From positions 1 through 53,313 of the forward strand of contig NZ_AXUN02000185.1 in NCBI RefSeq assembly GCF_000495435.3: a stretch of DNA of 53,313 bases. Reading direction: 5' to 3'. The position numbers and the translations under genes were made by a program. Shown piece after piece: positions 41,517 through 49,201 of the stretch (positions within the stretch are counted from its first letter, which is position 1; the number at the start of each line of letters is the position of its first letter). Source of the DNA: Youngiibacter fragilis 232.1. Its GTDB lineage: Bacteria > Bacillota > Clostridia > Clostridiales > Clostridiaceae. The notes below the pieces were generated by a model. The model ran no database searches. It saw only the letters and a list, made by a program, of their open reading frames with translations, and was not told the DNA's origin.

Positions 41517-42314
41517 TCAGGATTTCCTTTGTTCCTCCAGCTGACGTACCCTTTCGAATATGATTATTGAGGCAGCTATCGATGCATTTAGGCTTTCAGC
41601 GTTACCTGGCATGGGTATCCTGAGGAGGATCGTAGCCTTGTCCATCAGTTCCTGCCTGACACCGTTCCCCTCGTTTCCGATTACAAGTATCATATCTCCT
41701 GTAAGGTCTGCTGAATATATGCTTTTGCTGGCCTCCAGCGAAGTGACAGCAAGAGGGATGCCTTCAGCTGCAAGTCGTTCAAGTTCGTCGTCCCCGTCAA
41801 TTGTAACAGGTATGTGGAATATGGACCCCATTGAGCTTCTCATGGCTTTCTCAGAGTAAGGGTCTGCCGAGCCCTTTCCAAGAATGACCCTTGAAGCTCC
41901 TCCTGCATGTGAGGACCTTATTATAGTTCCTACATTACCCGGATCCTGAAGCCTGTCGAGATAGACTACAAGTCCTCTGGATCCAGTGACCTTCCTTGAA
42001 TCTGAAACAACCGCCACGATTCCCTGAGGCGTCTCTGTTGAGGAAAGCTGTCTTATCACATCCGGATTGGTTGAGATCAGTTCGATACCGTCAGAAGCAA
42101 GGAAACTTCCAAGATACCTCTGCAGCTGGTCTTCCGATCCGGAATCATAGATGACAGTCTTCACGTCCATTCCGGCCTTGAAGGCCTCCTGGACCATCCT
42201 GAAGCCCTCGGTGAGGAAAAGTCCCTTAAGGCGCCGTTCCTTCCTGTCCAGGAGTTTTCTGATTTCCCTGATCCTGGGGTTGCTTTTGCTCTCTATGGCT
42301 ATTACTCTAGTCAC
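41517..42314 (-). CDS. SpoU/TrmH family RNA 2'-O-methyltransferase
   Basis: 265 residues. The N-terminal substrate-binding domain (IESKSNPRIREIRKLLDRKE and FLTEGFRMVQEAFKAG) is followed by the SPOUT knot: motif 1 DPGNVGTIIRSSHAGG, motif 2 LVIGNEGNGVRQEL, motif 3 IPMPGNAESLNASIAASI. It should methylate a ribose in 23S rRNA; the position is not predictable. The start is GTG at 42314, overlapping the ktrA stop by 8 bases, so the two are translationally coupled. The pheST promoter and T-box follow. Confidence 0.92.
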   Translation of the reverse strand: MTRVIAIESKSNPRIREIRKLLDRKERRLKGLFLTEGFRMVQEAFKAGMDVKTVIYDSGSEDQLQRYLGSFLASDGIELISTNPDVIRQLSSTETPQGIVAVVSDSRKVTGSRGLVVYLDRLQDPGNVGTIIRSSHAGGASRVILGKGSADPYSEKAMRSSMGSIFHIPVTIDGDDELERLAAEGIPLAVTSLEASKSIYSADLTGDMILVIGNEGNGVRQELMDKATILLRIPMPGNAESLNASIAASIIIFERVRQLEEQRKS

Positions 42315-42972
42315 CTGATATCATGTGCTCAAGCCTTGCAAGGTCATCGGTGTTTCCGATACATAGGAGCACGTCTCCTTCTTTGATCATATCCTTGGCA
42401 TTGGGAGATATGTTGATGTCATCATGTGATTTGATGGCCATTATGTTAATGCCATACTTGGACCTTACATCGAGCTCAAGGATGTTCTTCCCGTACCATT
42501 CTGGAGGTGCCTGTATCTCAATTAAGCTGTAATCTGGTGAAAGCTCGATGAAATCAAGCAGGTTGGATGAAACAAGGTTGTGGGCGACCCTGACTCCCAT
42601 GTCTTTTTCTGGAAGTATGACCTTGTCAGCGCCGATTTTTGTGAGAACCTTGGCATGCATCTCACTTTGAGCTTTTGCTACTATATATTTGACACCTGAT
42701 TCCCTTAGGATAAGTGTTGTCATGATCGATGCCTGCACATTCGAGCCTATGGTGACGACAGCCACATCGAAATTCCTGATCCCAAGGGTCCTCAGCGCAT
42801 ACTCATCAGTTGCATCCATCTGGACCGCATGGGTGACCTTGTCAGAGATATTCTGTATGACGTCTTCATCCGAATCAATTGCCAGGACATCATGTCCCAT
42901 GGTAAACAGTGTCTCTGCGACAGACCTTCCGAATCTTCCGAGTCCTATAACTACATATTGCTTGCTTGCCAT
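42307..42972 (-). CDS. ktrA: Potassium uptake regulatory subunit (KtrA/TrkA family)
   Basis: 221 residues. RCK_N Rossmann domain with GLGRFGRSVAETL (residues 11-23) for nucleotide binding, and a RCK_C/TrkA_C domain in the last 85 residues (LIEIQAPPEWYGKNILELDV). The protein gates the membrane subunit encoded just upstream (16 bases apart) and is the cytoplasmic half of a Ktr potassium uptake system. Its first codon is ATG; the ribosome site is weak (GGCGG). Confidence 0.93.
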   Translation of the reverse strand: MASKQYVVIGLGRFGRSVAETLFTMGHDVLAIDSDEDVIQNISDKVTHAVQMDATDEYALRTLGIRNFDVAVVTIGSNVQASIMTTLILRESGVKYIVAKAQSEMHAKVLTKIGADKVILPEKDMGVRVAHNLVSSNLLDFIELSPDYSLIEIQAPPEWYGKNILELDVRSKYGINIMAIKSHDDINISPNAKDMIKEGDVLLCIGNTDDLARLEHMISGD

Positions 42973-42988
42973 TTGAATTCTACCGCCT

Positions 42989-44356
42989 TTATCCGATTAA
43001 TAGCTTGTCTTCAGGGTATTTTATTGCAGCCGGATGCTTGATGTTGGCAAGTGCCAGCATTACAGTCAGCGGCCCTACTCTTCCAAGATACATGGTGACT
43101 CCTATTATGACCTTTCCCATCGATGACAGGTCAGGAGTTATTCCAAGTGAAAGTCCCACTGTACCAAACGCCGAGAAAACCTCATACATGATCATTTCCA
43201 TAGGTTTTCCGGCTTCAGTCATAGCCAGGAGTATGATATCAAGGAGTACAAGTGCAATACCTATTGCAAAGACCGAAATTGCCTTGTATACGGTACCCTT
43301 GGACAGTCGCTTGCCAAACAGCTCGGTATCCTCCCGGCCTTTAAGTACTGAATATATGGTGAACAGTACAATACCGAAGGTGGTAGTCTTTATTCCGCCT
43401 GCAGTAGAGCCAGGAGAACCTCCTATGAACATCAGGAGCATGGTTATGAATCTGCTTGCCGGTGCCATGTCTGTCAGGCTCACAGAATTAAAGCCAGCTG
43501 TCCTGGGCGTGACAGAAGCGAACCAGGCATTTGTCAATTTGTTCCCGAATGTCATTCCAGACAGGGTATAGTTCCATTCAAGCACCAGAAAGGTAAGCAT
43601 GCCCCCCAATATAAGTATGCCGGTTATAAGGAGCACTACCTTGGCATGCAGTGAAAGCCTCTTCAGCAGCTTTGGACTCTTCCTGTTATTCCATAGCTCA
43701 AGCCATACCGAAAATCCTAAACCACCTATGACTATCAGTGCCCCGGTCGTAATGATGATTATCTTGTTTGTGTTAAGGAGTGTCAGGGACTGGAACTTTC
43801 CGGTGACTTCGTTTCCGAACAGGTCGAATCCCGCGTTGCAGAAGGCTGATATTGAATGCCAGAAACCCAGGTATATGCCCTTGGCTACGCCATGTACAGG
43901 TATGAACTGTGTCATGAATACCAATGCGGCTGTGAGCTGGACTCCAAAGGTGAAGAACAGCAGGTACCTGACAAGCTTTATGATCCCCTGAAGGTTCTGG
44001 GCATTGTAAGCTTCCTGCATTACAAGCCTTTCCCTGAGAGTGATCTTCTTTCCGATGACCAATGCCACCAAAGTAGTCACGGACATGAATCCAAGACCGC
44101 CAAGCTCTATCAATATTGCAATCACGGTCTTGCCGAAATAATTCCAATGTGTGCCTGTGTCAAGTGTGACAAGTCCGGTCACACACACAGCTGATGTCGC
44201 TGTGAATATCGAATCAAGGAAATTTGTGAACTCACCGGATTGTGAAGAAACCGGCAGGGAAAGCACAAGTCCTCCGGTCAGTATAACCGCTGCAAAGCCT
44301 ATCGACAATATCTGGACCGGATTGAGCGATCTTTTCTTGGTAACGGGTATTCTCAT
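42989..44356 (-). CDS. ktrB: Potassium uptake membrane subunit (KtrB/TrkH family)
   Basis: 455 residues with four repeated M1-P-M2 units. Selectivity-filter glycine regions are visible in TSAVCVTGLVTLDTG, FCNAGFDLFG and SPGSTAGGIKTTTFG. It moves K+ (with Na+ or H+) into the cell together with the adjacent KtrA. The gene follows rplT on the same strand across a terminator and is part of the conserved infC-to-mutS2 block. Confidence 0.93.
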   Translation of the reverse strand: MRIPVTKKRSLNPVQILSIGFAAVILTGGLVLSLPVSSQSGEFTNFLDSIFTATSAVCVTGLVTLDTGTHWNYFGKTVIAILIELGGLGFMSVTTLVALVIGKKITLRERLVMQEAYNAQNLQGIIKLVRYLLFFTFGVQLTAALVFMTQFIPVHGVAKGIYLGFWHSISAFCNAGFDLFGNEVTGKFQSLTLLNTNKIIIITTGALIVIGGLGFSVWLELWNNRKSPKLLKRLSLHAKVVLLITGILILGGMLTFLVLEWNYTLSGMTFGNKLTNAWFASVTPRTAGFNSVSLTDMAPASRFITMLLMFIGGSPGSTAGGIKTTTFGIVLFTIYSVLKGREDTELFGKRLSKGTVYKAISVFAIGIALVLLDIILLAMTEAGKPMEMIMYEVFSAFGTVGLSLGITPDLSSMGKVIIGVTMYLGRVGPLTVMLALANIKHPAAIKYPEDKLLIG

Positions 44357-44470
44357 GACGCACCTCGAAACTTTGTTATTCTATAATAATATATCTATTA
44401 TTGCTTTACTTCAAGCAATCATGTCCAGTGAAACCTCTAAGTACTGGGATGTTTTGCCTTCAAATCAATA

Positions 44471-44493
44471 AAACCTGACATGAAGTCAGGTTT
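44471..44493 (-). terminator. Terminator of the infC-rpmI-rplT operon
   Basis: AAACCTGAC / GTCAGGTTT with a 5-base loop, followed on the minus strand by TATTG. Confidence 0.8.
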
Positions 44494-44517
44494 ATTGGCT
44501 CAATATGAGTTATTTAA

Positions 44518-44874
44518 TTAAGCTAGCTTTGTCTTTGCTGTGTTAACAAGCTCAGTGAATGCCTTAGGATCATTGATTGCGATCTCTGAGAGCATCTTCC
44601 TGTTGATCTCGATACCTGCAAGCTTGAGTCCGTTCATCATCTTTGAATAGGTGAGTCCGTTCATCCTTGCTGCAGCGTTGATTCTTGCTATCCAGAGGCT
44701 TCTGAAGTCTCTCTTCTTGAGCTTCCTTCCAACATATGCATTTCTGAGTGCCCTTATTACTGTTTCATTAGCAGTCCTGAAGAGCTTGCTCTTTCCGCCG
44801 TAGTAACCCTTGGCGAGCTTCAATACTTTCTTATGGTTCTTATGAGCGTTTACCGCCCTTTTTACTCTTGCCAT
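44518..44874 (-). CDS. rplT: 50S ribosomal protein L20
   Basis: 118 residues, normal length, with the basic N-terminal tail ([20 protein letters not shown]) that reaches into 23S rRNA and the globular end [16 protein letters not shown]. In Bacillota, L20 also represses its own operon by binding the infC leader; a leader with an attenuator is present here. Last gene of infC-rpmI-rplT. Confidence 0.98.
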   Translation of the reverse strand: MARVKRAVNAHKNHKKVLKLAKGYYGGKSKLFRTANETVIRALRNAYVGRKLKKRDFRSLWIARINAAARMNGLTYSKMMNGLKLAGIEINRKMLSEIAINDPKAFTELVNTAKTKLA

Positions 44875-44896
44875 TTTCTATCCTCCCGTATTCCTA

Positions 44897-45094
44897 CTAA
44901 ATGTAAGGCAGCAGCTTCTTGATCGTTTTTACCTGGGAAGCTGATACATATCCGCTCTTCCTGAGGTTTCTCTTCCTCTTGGAAGACTTCTTCGTGAGGA
45001 TGTGGCTCTTGAACGCCTTCGCTCTCTTGAACTTTCCGCTTCCTGTCTTCTTTATCCTCTTTGCAGTGGCTCTATGTGTCTTCATTTTTGGCAT
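44897..45094 (-). CDS. rpmI: 50S ribosomal protein L35
   Basis: 65 residues, normal for the family, strongly basic ([20 protein letters not shown], ending [13 protein letters not shown]). It lies 22 bases before rplT and 20 bases after infC in the universal order. Confidence 0.98.
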   Translation of the reverse strand: MPKMKTHRATAKRIKKTGSGKFKRAKAFKSHILTKKSSKRKRNLRKSGYVSASQVKTIKKLLPYI

Positions 45095-45114
45095 AGTGGT
45101 TTCCTCCCCTTGAG

Positions 45115-45627
45115 TTAAGATTTTTTAGGTGTCATAATCATAATCATGTTCCTGCCTTCCATTTTTGCAGGTTTTTCAATGATGCCAACATCTTCCAACT
45201 TGCCGGCGAAGGATTCCAGTATCTTCAAACCGTTCTGAGAATAAGCAGCTTCTCTTCCTCTGAATCTCACGGTTACCTTCAGCTTGTCGCCGTCCTGCAG
45301 GAACTTCCTTGCATTATTGGCTTTGATGTCGATGTCGTGTTCCTCAGTTGACGGACTGAAGCGTATTTCCTTGAGGGTTATGACCTTCTGGTTCTTCCTG
45401 GCTTCCTTTTCCTTCTTTGCCTGCTCATAGTTGAACTTGTGGTAGTCCATGATCTTGCACACCGGCGGTTTTGCAGTAGGTGCTATCATGACAAGGTCAA
45501 GTTCTTTCTCTTCTGCCATCCTTAATGCATCTTTCGATGATACGATGCCGAGCTGTTCGCCTGTGCTGGAAATGAGCCTTACTTCCTTCTCCCTGATCTC
45601 GTTGTTGATTGGTACGTTTTTATTTAT
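45115..45627 (-). CDS. infC: Translation initiation factor IF-3
   Basis: 170 residues. The N-terminal domain begins [19 protein letters not shown]; the C-terminal domain has [20 protein letters not shown]. The start is placed at an ATA codon (45627-45625), 8 bases after GGAGG. No ATG, GTG or TTG lies within a usable distance, and the homologous first residues start exactly here. Rare start codons (ATT, ATA, ATC) in infC are a known self-control device, because IF-3 rejects them. The longer frame to 45696 would include the attenuator and is not real. Two further control layers lie upstream. Confidence 0.93.
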   Translation of the reverse strand: MNKNVPINNEIREKEVRLISSTGEQLGIVSSKDALRMAEEKELDLVMIAPTAKPPVCKIMDYHKFNYEQAKKEKEARKNQKVITLKEIRFSPSTEEHDIDIKANNARKFLQDGDKLKVTVRFRGREAAYSQNGLKILESFAGKLEDVGIIEKPAKMEGRNMIMIMTPKKS

Positions 45628-45771
45628 AGTTTTCACCTCCGAATTTGGAATGCTGAAACAATGATAATAAAAAAGGACGGTATGAACCGTCCTCAAAACT
45701 CATTGATAAATCCATGAATCCTTGACCATACAGCATAACCGTAAGGTGAGAAACGGCCGTTTCTTCTTTAC
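45628..45771 (-). promoter_or_regulatory. L20-type leader (attenuator) of infC-rpmI-rplT
   Basis: A leader of about 145 bases with a terminator hairpin GGACGG ... CCGTCC (45692-45675) and T run just before the infC ribosome site, preceded by further stem-forming sequence. This fits the Bacillota L20 leader, in which L20 binding favours termination. The assignment to that family rests on position and on the terminator. Confidence 0.75.
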
Positions 45772-45777
45772 CAAGTT

Positions 45778-45806
45778 ATTATATCCAAACCAAACAGGCA
45801 TGTCAA
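45778..45806 (-). promoter_or_regulatory. Consensus sigma-A promoter of infC-rpmI-rplT
   Basis: TTGACA (45806-45801), 17 bases, TATAAT (45783-45778). Confidence 0.88.
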
Positions 45807-45902
45807 CAAAAAAATATGGCAAAAAGCAAAAATGAAAAAGGAAAAAGGGACAAATGCAAAATGGTTAACCATGATCTGAAGCCTGAAGGCAGAAAGGTTG
45901 CT

Positions 45903-46085
45903 TCACCTTAAGCCAGCGAGCCTCAGCAGAAAGTAAATGACTGCCAAAATGATTGCCAGAAGGCATCCGCTACCCTCTTCAGGAGGTTTTTTGCCGCTGC
46001 GTTTTGTAGCTTTGTCTTCGACAAGGGATATCAGTGGAATGATCTCATCGAGGCCTGATTTACCTGAAAGCCTTAAGTGAACCAT
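45903..46085 (-). CDS. 60-residue hypothetical protein with C-terminal membrane helix
   Basis: A small open frame with an excellent AGGAGG ribosome site 5 bases from the ATG, which is why I accept it. Residues 1-37 are polar with an acidic and a basic cluster; residues 42-58 (CLLAIILAVIYFLLRLAGL) form one hydrophobic helix, so it should be a tail-anchored membrane protein. No family is recognised. It lies alone between the etfA terminator and the infC promoter on the same strand; I see no clear promoter of its own. Confidence 0.6.
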   Translation of the reverse strand: MVHLRLSGKSGLDEIIPLISLVEDKATKRSGKKPPEEGSGCLLAIILAVIYFLLRLAGLR

Positions 46086-46118
46086 ACAAGCCTCCTGGGG
46101 GGAAATTCAGCAAAAGAA

Positions 46119-46141
46119 TGAGCCATCGCTAGGATGGCTCA
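46119..46141 (-). terminator. Terminator of the CoA-transferase-acd-etfBA operon
   Basis: TGAGCCATC / GATGGCTCA with a 5-base loop, followed on the minus strand by TTCTTTTGC. Confidence 0.8.
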
Positions 46142-46209
46142 ATTATACATTCTTATTTGACTTTCGTGCAAGCCTCAGCTTGTCCCGGTATCCTGGAATG
46201 CAGCCTGTG

Positions 46210-47205
46210 CTATTTCTTCAAAGTCTCGATAAGGCTTGCCAGGACGTCCTTGCAGTCTCCTGCCACGCCGTAGTGGGCTACGTTGAAAATTGGCGCTTCG
46301 GGATTTTCATTAACGGCTATGAATGTTCCCGGCTTGATGACTCCGCCGGTGTGCATGACGGCACCGCTTATTCCGAAGGCTATATAGAGCTTGGGCTTTA
46401 CAATCTTTCCGCTCTGTCCTATCTGGAACTCCTCTGATATCCATCCTTCCTGGACAATTGGCCTGGTTGCTCCAACCATTCCGCCAATGAGGTCTGCCAG
46501 TTCCTGAAGCCTGTCGAAGTCACCCTTCGTCTTGAAGCCTCTTCCGCCTGCGACTATGACATCAGCCTTGCATATGTCGTTTTCGCATTCGACCCTTGGG
46601 ATCGACTTGATTATCCTGGTCAGGATTTCAGCGTCATTGACCTTTACTTCCTCTCTTATGGGAGTGCCTGACTTTGACTCATCAGGTTTCACAAGCTCAA
46701 GCATTCCGGGCTTCACTGTAGCCATCTGAGGTCTTCTTTCTTTGCAGAGTATGTCGACTACCACTTCACCGTTGAGATATGGCTTCTTCTGCATGAGGAG
46801 CTTGGCTCCGTCTATGATATCCATGTCAAGGTCTATGCAGTCGGCTGAGATGCCTGTCTCAAGCCTGACACCTATCCTTGGTGCAAGGTCCCTTCCGACG
46901 CTGTCAGCTCCGAATAGGACCGATGCGGGCTTGTATTTACCTATCAGGACTTCCAGGACATTAGCATAGCTGTTTGCATCATAATCCTTGAGGTTCTCCT
47001 CATCGACATATATGACTTCATCAGCTCCGTAGGCGTATGGCTGAAGAAGTGATTTCTTCATTCCATGGCCGATAATGGCTGCGGTAACCTTCTCATCAAA
47101 CTTCGTCCCCAGAGCCTTAGCCTTGCCTATCAGCTCGAATGTGACCTGAGGTACCTTATCTTGGCTGCTGTGGGCAACAACCCAAATTCCTGTATCTGTA
47201 GACAT
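46210..47205 (-). CDS. etfA: Electron transfer flavoprotein alpha subunit
   Basis: 331 residues. N-terminal ETF fold, then the C-terminal FAD domain with GATRPIVQEGW (245-255), QIGQSGKIVKPKLYIAFGIS (261-280) and PIFNVAHYG. The usual GISGAxQH reads GISGAVMH (Q to M at 284) and the usual ADYG reads AHYG, deviations near the FAD. It receives electrons with EtfB and passes them to the acyl-CoA dehydrogenase encoded upstream. I place the start at the ATG at 47205 (AGGTG site); the in-frame ATG at 47232 has no site and would almost touch etfB. Last gene of a four-gene operon. Confidence 0.93.
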   Translation of the reverse strand: MSTDTGIWVVAHSSQDKVPQVTFELIGKAKALGTKFDEKVTAAIIGHGMKKSLLQPYAYGADEVIYVDEENLKDYDANSYANVLEVLIGKYKPASVLFGADSVGRDLAPRIGVRLETGISADCIDLDMDIIDGAKLLMQKKPYLNGEVVVDILCKERRPQMATVKPGMLELVKPDESKSGTPIREEVKVNDAEILTRIIKSIPRVECENDICKADVIVAGGRGFKTKGDFDRLQELADLIGGMVGATRPIVQEGWISEEFQIGQSGKIVKPKLYIAFGISGAVMHTGGVIKPGTFIAVNENPEAPIFNVAHYGVAGDCKDVLASLIETLKK

Positions 47206-47237
47206 GTCTTCACCTATCCTTACTTCACGCATATTGT

Positions 47238-48023
47238 TTACTTAGCGGCTTTTGCAAGTTCTGCAATCTTCCTGGCGATATCGACTGTGCTGCCGGAAAG
47301 CATCCTGCATGCTCCTGCTGCCCTCTCAACCATGTGCATTTCTCCGACTACAGTCGGCGAGCCTGGTACTCCTACATCTTCAGCTGAAAGGTTGAGCTTT
47401 GCAATATCAACGACTTCGATTTCAGAGCTTACTGCAACCCTGATGTTCTTAAGGTCCATGTATCGTGGCTTGTTGACCTCTCCGGTTACAGAGAGCATTG
47501 CCGGAAGCTTTGCCTCAACTTCAAGGTCACCGTTCTCTGCGGCTTTCTTTACAATCACCTTTCCAGCCTCAATGGAAACCAGCTCGTCCACGTATGTCAG
47601 CTGTGCGATTCCAAGCCTTTCAGCGATTGCCGGTCCTACTATGCTTGTCTCAGCATCTATTGCATGCTTTCCGCAGAGTATCAGGTCGCAATCAGGAACA
47701 TATTTCCTGATTGCCTCGGTGAGTGCGAGGGAAGTGGCGATTGTATCTGATCCTGCAAGGGCTCTGTCGGTAAGAAGGATACCCTTGTCTATTCCCATCG
47801 CAAGGCACTCTCTCAGTGAGCTTTCAGCTGAAGGTATACCCATTGTGATTGCATAGGTCTCGGCTCCGAACTTTTCCTTCAGCTCGAGGGCAAGCTCTAC
47901 TGCATTGAGGTCGTATGGGTTAATGAAAAGCTCTGCTCCTCTCCTGTCTATGTTCTTGGTCTTCTTGTCTATCTTGACATCATCAGAATTGAATACTTCC
48001 TTGATGCAAACTACGATTTTCAA
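47238..48023 (-). CDS. etfB: Electron transfer flavoprotein beta subunit
   Basis: 261 residues. MKIVVCIKEVFNSDDVKID at the start, FINPYDLNAVELAL, ITMGIPSAESSLRECLAMG and DRALAGSDTIATS. The last two stretches resemble the (D)RxFxGADTxATS region of EtfB in the Fix/bifurcating groups, which bind a second FAD; bifurcation is therefore possible but not shown. The start is TTG at 48023 with GGAGG nine bases upstream. It lies 16 bases after the acyl-CoA dehydrogenase gene. Confidence 0.93.
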   Translation of the reverse strand: MKIVVCIKEVFNSDDVKIDKKTKNIDRRGAELFINPYDLNAVELALELKEKFGAETYAITMGIPSAESSLRECLAMGIDKGILLTDRALAGSDTIATSLALTEAIRKYVPDCDLILCGKHAIDAETSIVGPAIAERLGIAQLTYVDELVSIEAGKVIVKKAAENGDLEVEAKLPAMLSVTGEVNKPRYMDLKNIRVAVSSEIEVVDIAKLNLSAEDVGVPGSPTVVGEMHMVERAAGACRMLSGSTVDIARKIAELAKAAK

Positions 48024-48039
48024 AGTATCATACCTCCAG

Positions 48040-49173
48040 TTATTTCATGCTCAGCGTTGAATTTCCTATGATCATCTTCTGTATCTCAGTGGTGCCTTCA
48101 CCTATTTCAAGTATCTTCGCATCCCTCAGCAGCCTTTCAGGAACGAACTCCTTGCTGTATCCATTCCCGCCATGGATCTGGATGGCTGAATCAGCTGCCC
48201 AGACTGCCCTTTGGCCGCCATAGGCCTTAAGGCAGGCTGCAGGTACTGAGAACGGCTGCTTGTTTTCACGTAGTGCGCATATCTTTTCAGTGAGTGCTGC
48301 TGTAGTCTCCTCAGCGATTTTCATGTCAGCTATCTTGAAGGAGATTGCCTGGAATTTTCCTATGGACTGTCCGAATGCCTTCCTCTCGTTTGCGTACTTA
48401 ACTGATTCGTCTATGCATCTTCTTATTACTCCAACGCTCATCGCACCTATGAGATGCCTTCCTACGTCAAGTACCTCCATGCAGTATTTGAAGCCCTTGC
48501 CAAGTTCGCCTATCAGGTTGCCCTTTGGTACCCTGCAGTTGTTCATGTATATCTCTCCGGTATTGGAGCCCCGTATGCCCATCTTGTCTTCCTTGTGTCC
48601 GAACTTAAGTCCGGGATTGCCCTTTTCGACCATGATGACGCTGATGCCTCTTGTACCCTTTGATTTGTCTGTCAGCACTGCCAGCAGATAGAATCCACTT
48701 ACGCTGTAGTTAGTTATCCATGCCTTCTGGCCGTTGATAACCCATTCATCTCCATCGAGGTGTGCTGTTGATTGTATACCTGCAGCATCAGACCCGGCTG
48801 AGGGCTCAGTAAGGGCGAAGCAGCCTATGCATTCTCCCGCAGTTATCTGGGGCATCAGCCTGTCCTTGAGCTCCTTGCTGGCATACTTGGCGAATATGTG
48901 TGATGCCAGGTAGTGTGCGTCGAGTGTTATTGCAACGCTTGAGCTTCCATAAGCCATCTCCTCCGTGAATATGGCCTCTGCATAGGAATCGAGCCCTGCG
49001 CCGCCATATGCTGGATCCTCAGTAAGGCCGAAGGCTCCGTATTTTGCTATTTCCTTCATTACGTGCCAGGGAAATTCGGACGTCTGGTCCATCTCCTTGT
49101 CGTATGGCATTACCTCGTTCTTCACGAGCTCCCTTGCCATCTTTCTGACCATTTCATTCTGTTTTATGTTCAT
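48040..49173 (-). CDS. Acyl-CoA dehydrogenase
   Basis: 377 residues, complete. ACD signatures are CFALTEPSAGSDAAGIQ for FAD, WITNYSVSGFYLLAV, IQIHGGNGYSKEFVPERLLRD and the C-terminal IGEGTTEIQKMI. The catalytic base is E359, at the position of medium-chain dehydrogenase Glu376. With EtfBA it could run either way; in strict anaerobes such sets usually reduce an enoyl-CoA. The neighbouring CoA-transferase and the absence of hydratase, thiolase or hydroxyacyl-CoA dehydrogenase argue against full beta-oxidation. Good GGAGGT site. Confidence 0.93.
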   Translation of the reverse strand: MNIKQNEMVRKMARELVKNEVMPYDKEMDQTSEFPWHVMKEIAKYGAFGLTEDPAYGGAGLDSYAEAIFTEEMAYGSSSVAITLDAHYLASHIFAKYASKELKDRLMPQITAGECIGCFALTEPSAGSDAAGIQSTAHLDGDEWVINGQKAWITNYSVSGFYLLAVLTDKSKGTRGISVIMVEKGNPGLKFGHKEDKMGIRGSNTGEIYMNNCRVPKGNLIGELGKGFKYCMEVLDVGRHLIGAMSVGVIRRCIDESVKYANERKAFGQSIGKFQAISFKIADMKIAEETTAALTEKICALRENKQPFSVPAACLKAYGGQRAVWAADSAIQIHGGNGYSKEFVPERLLRDAKILEIGEGTTEIQKMIIGNSTLSMK

Positions 49174-49201
49174 TAAAGTCAGTACCTCCTTTTTGCTTTA
49201 T

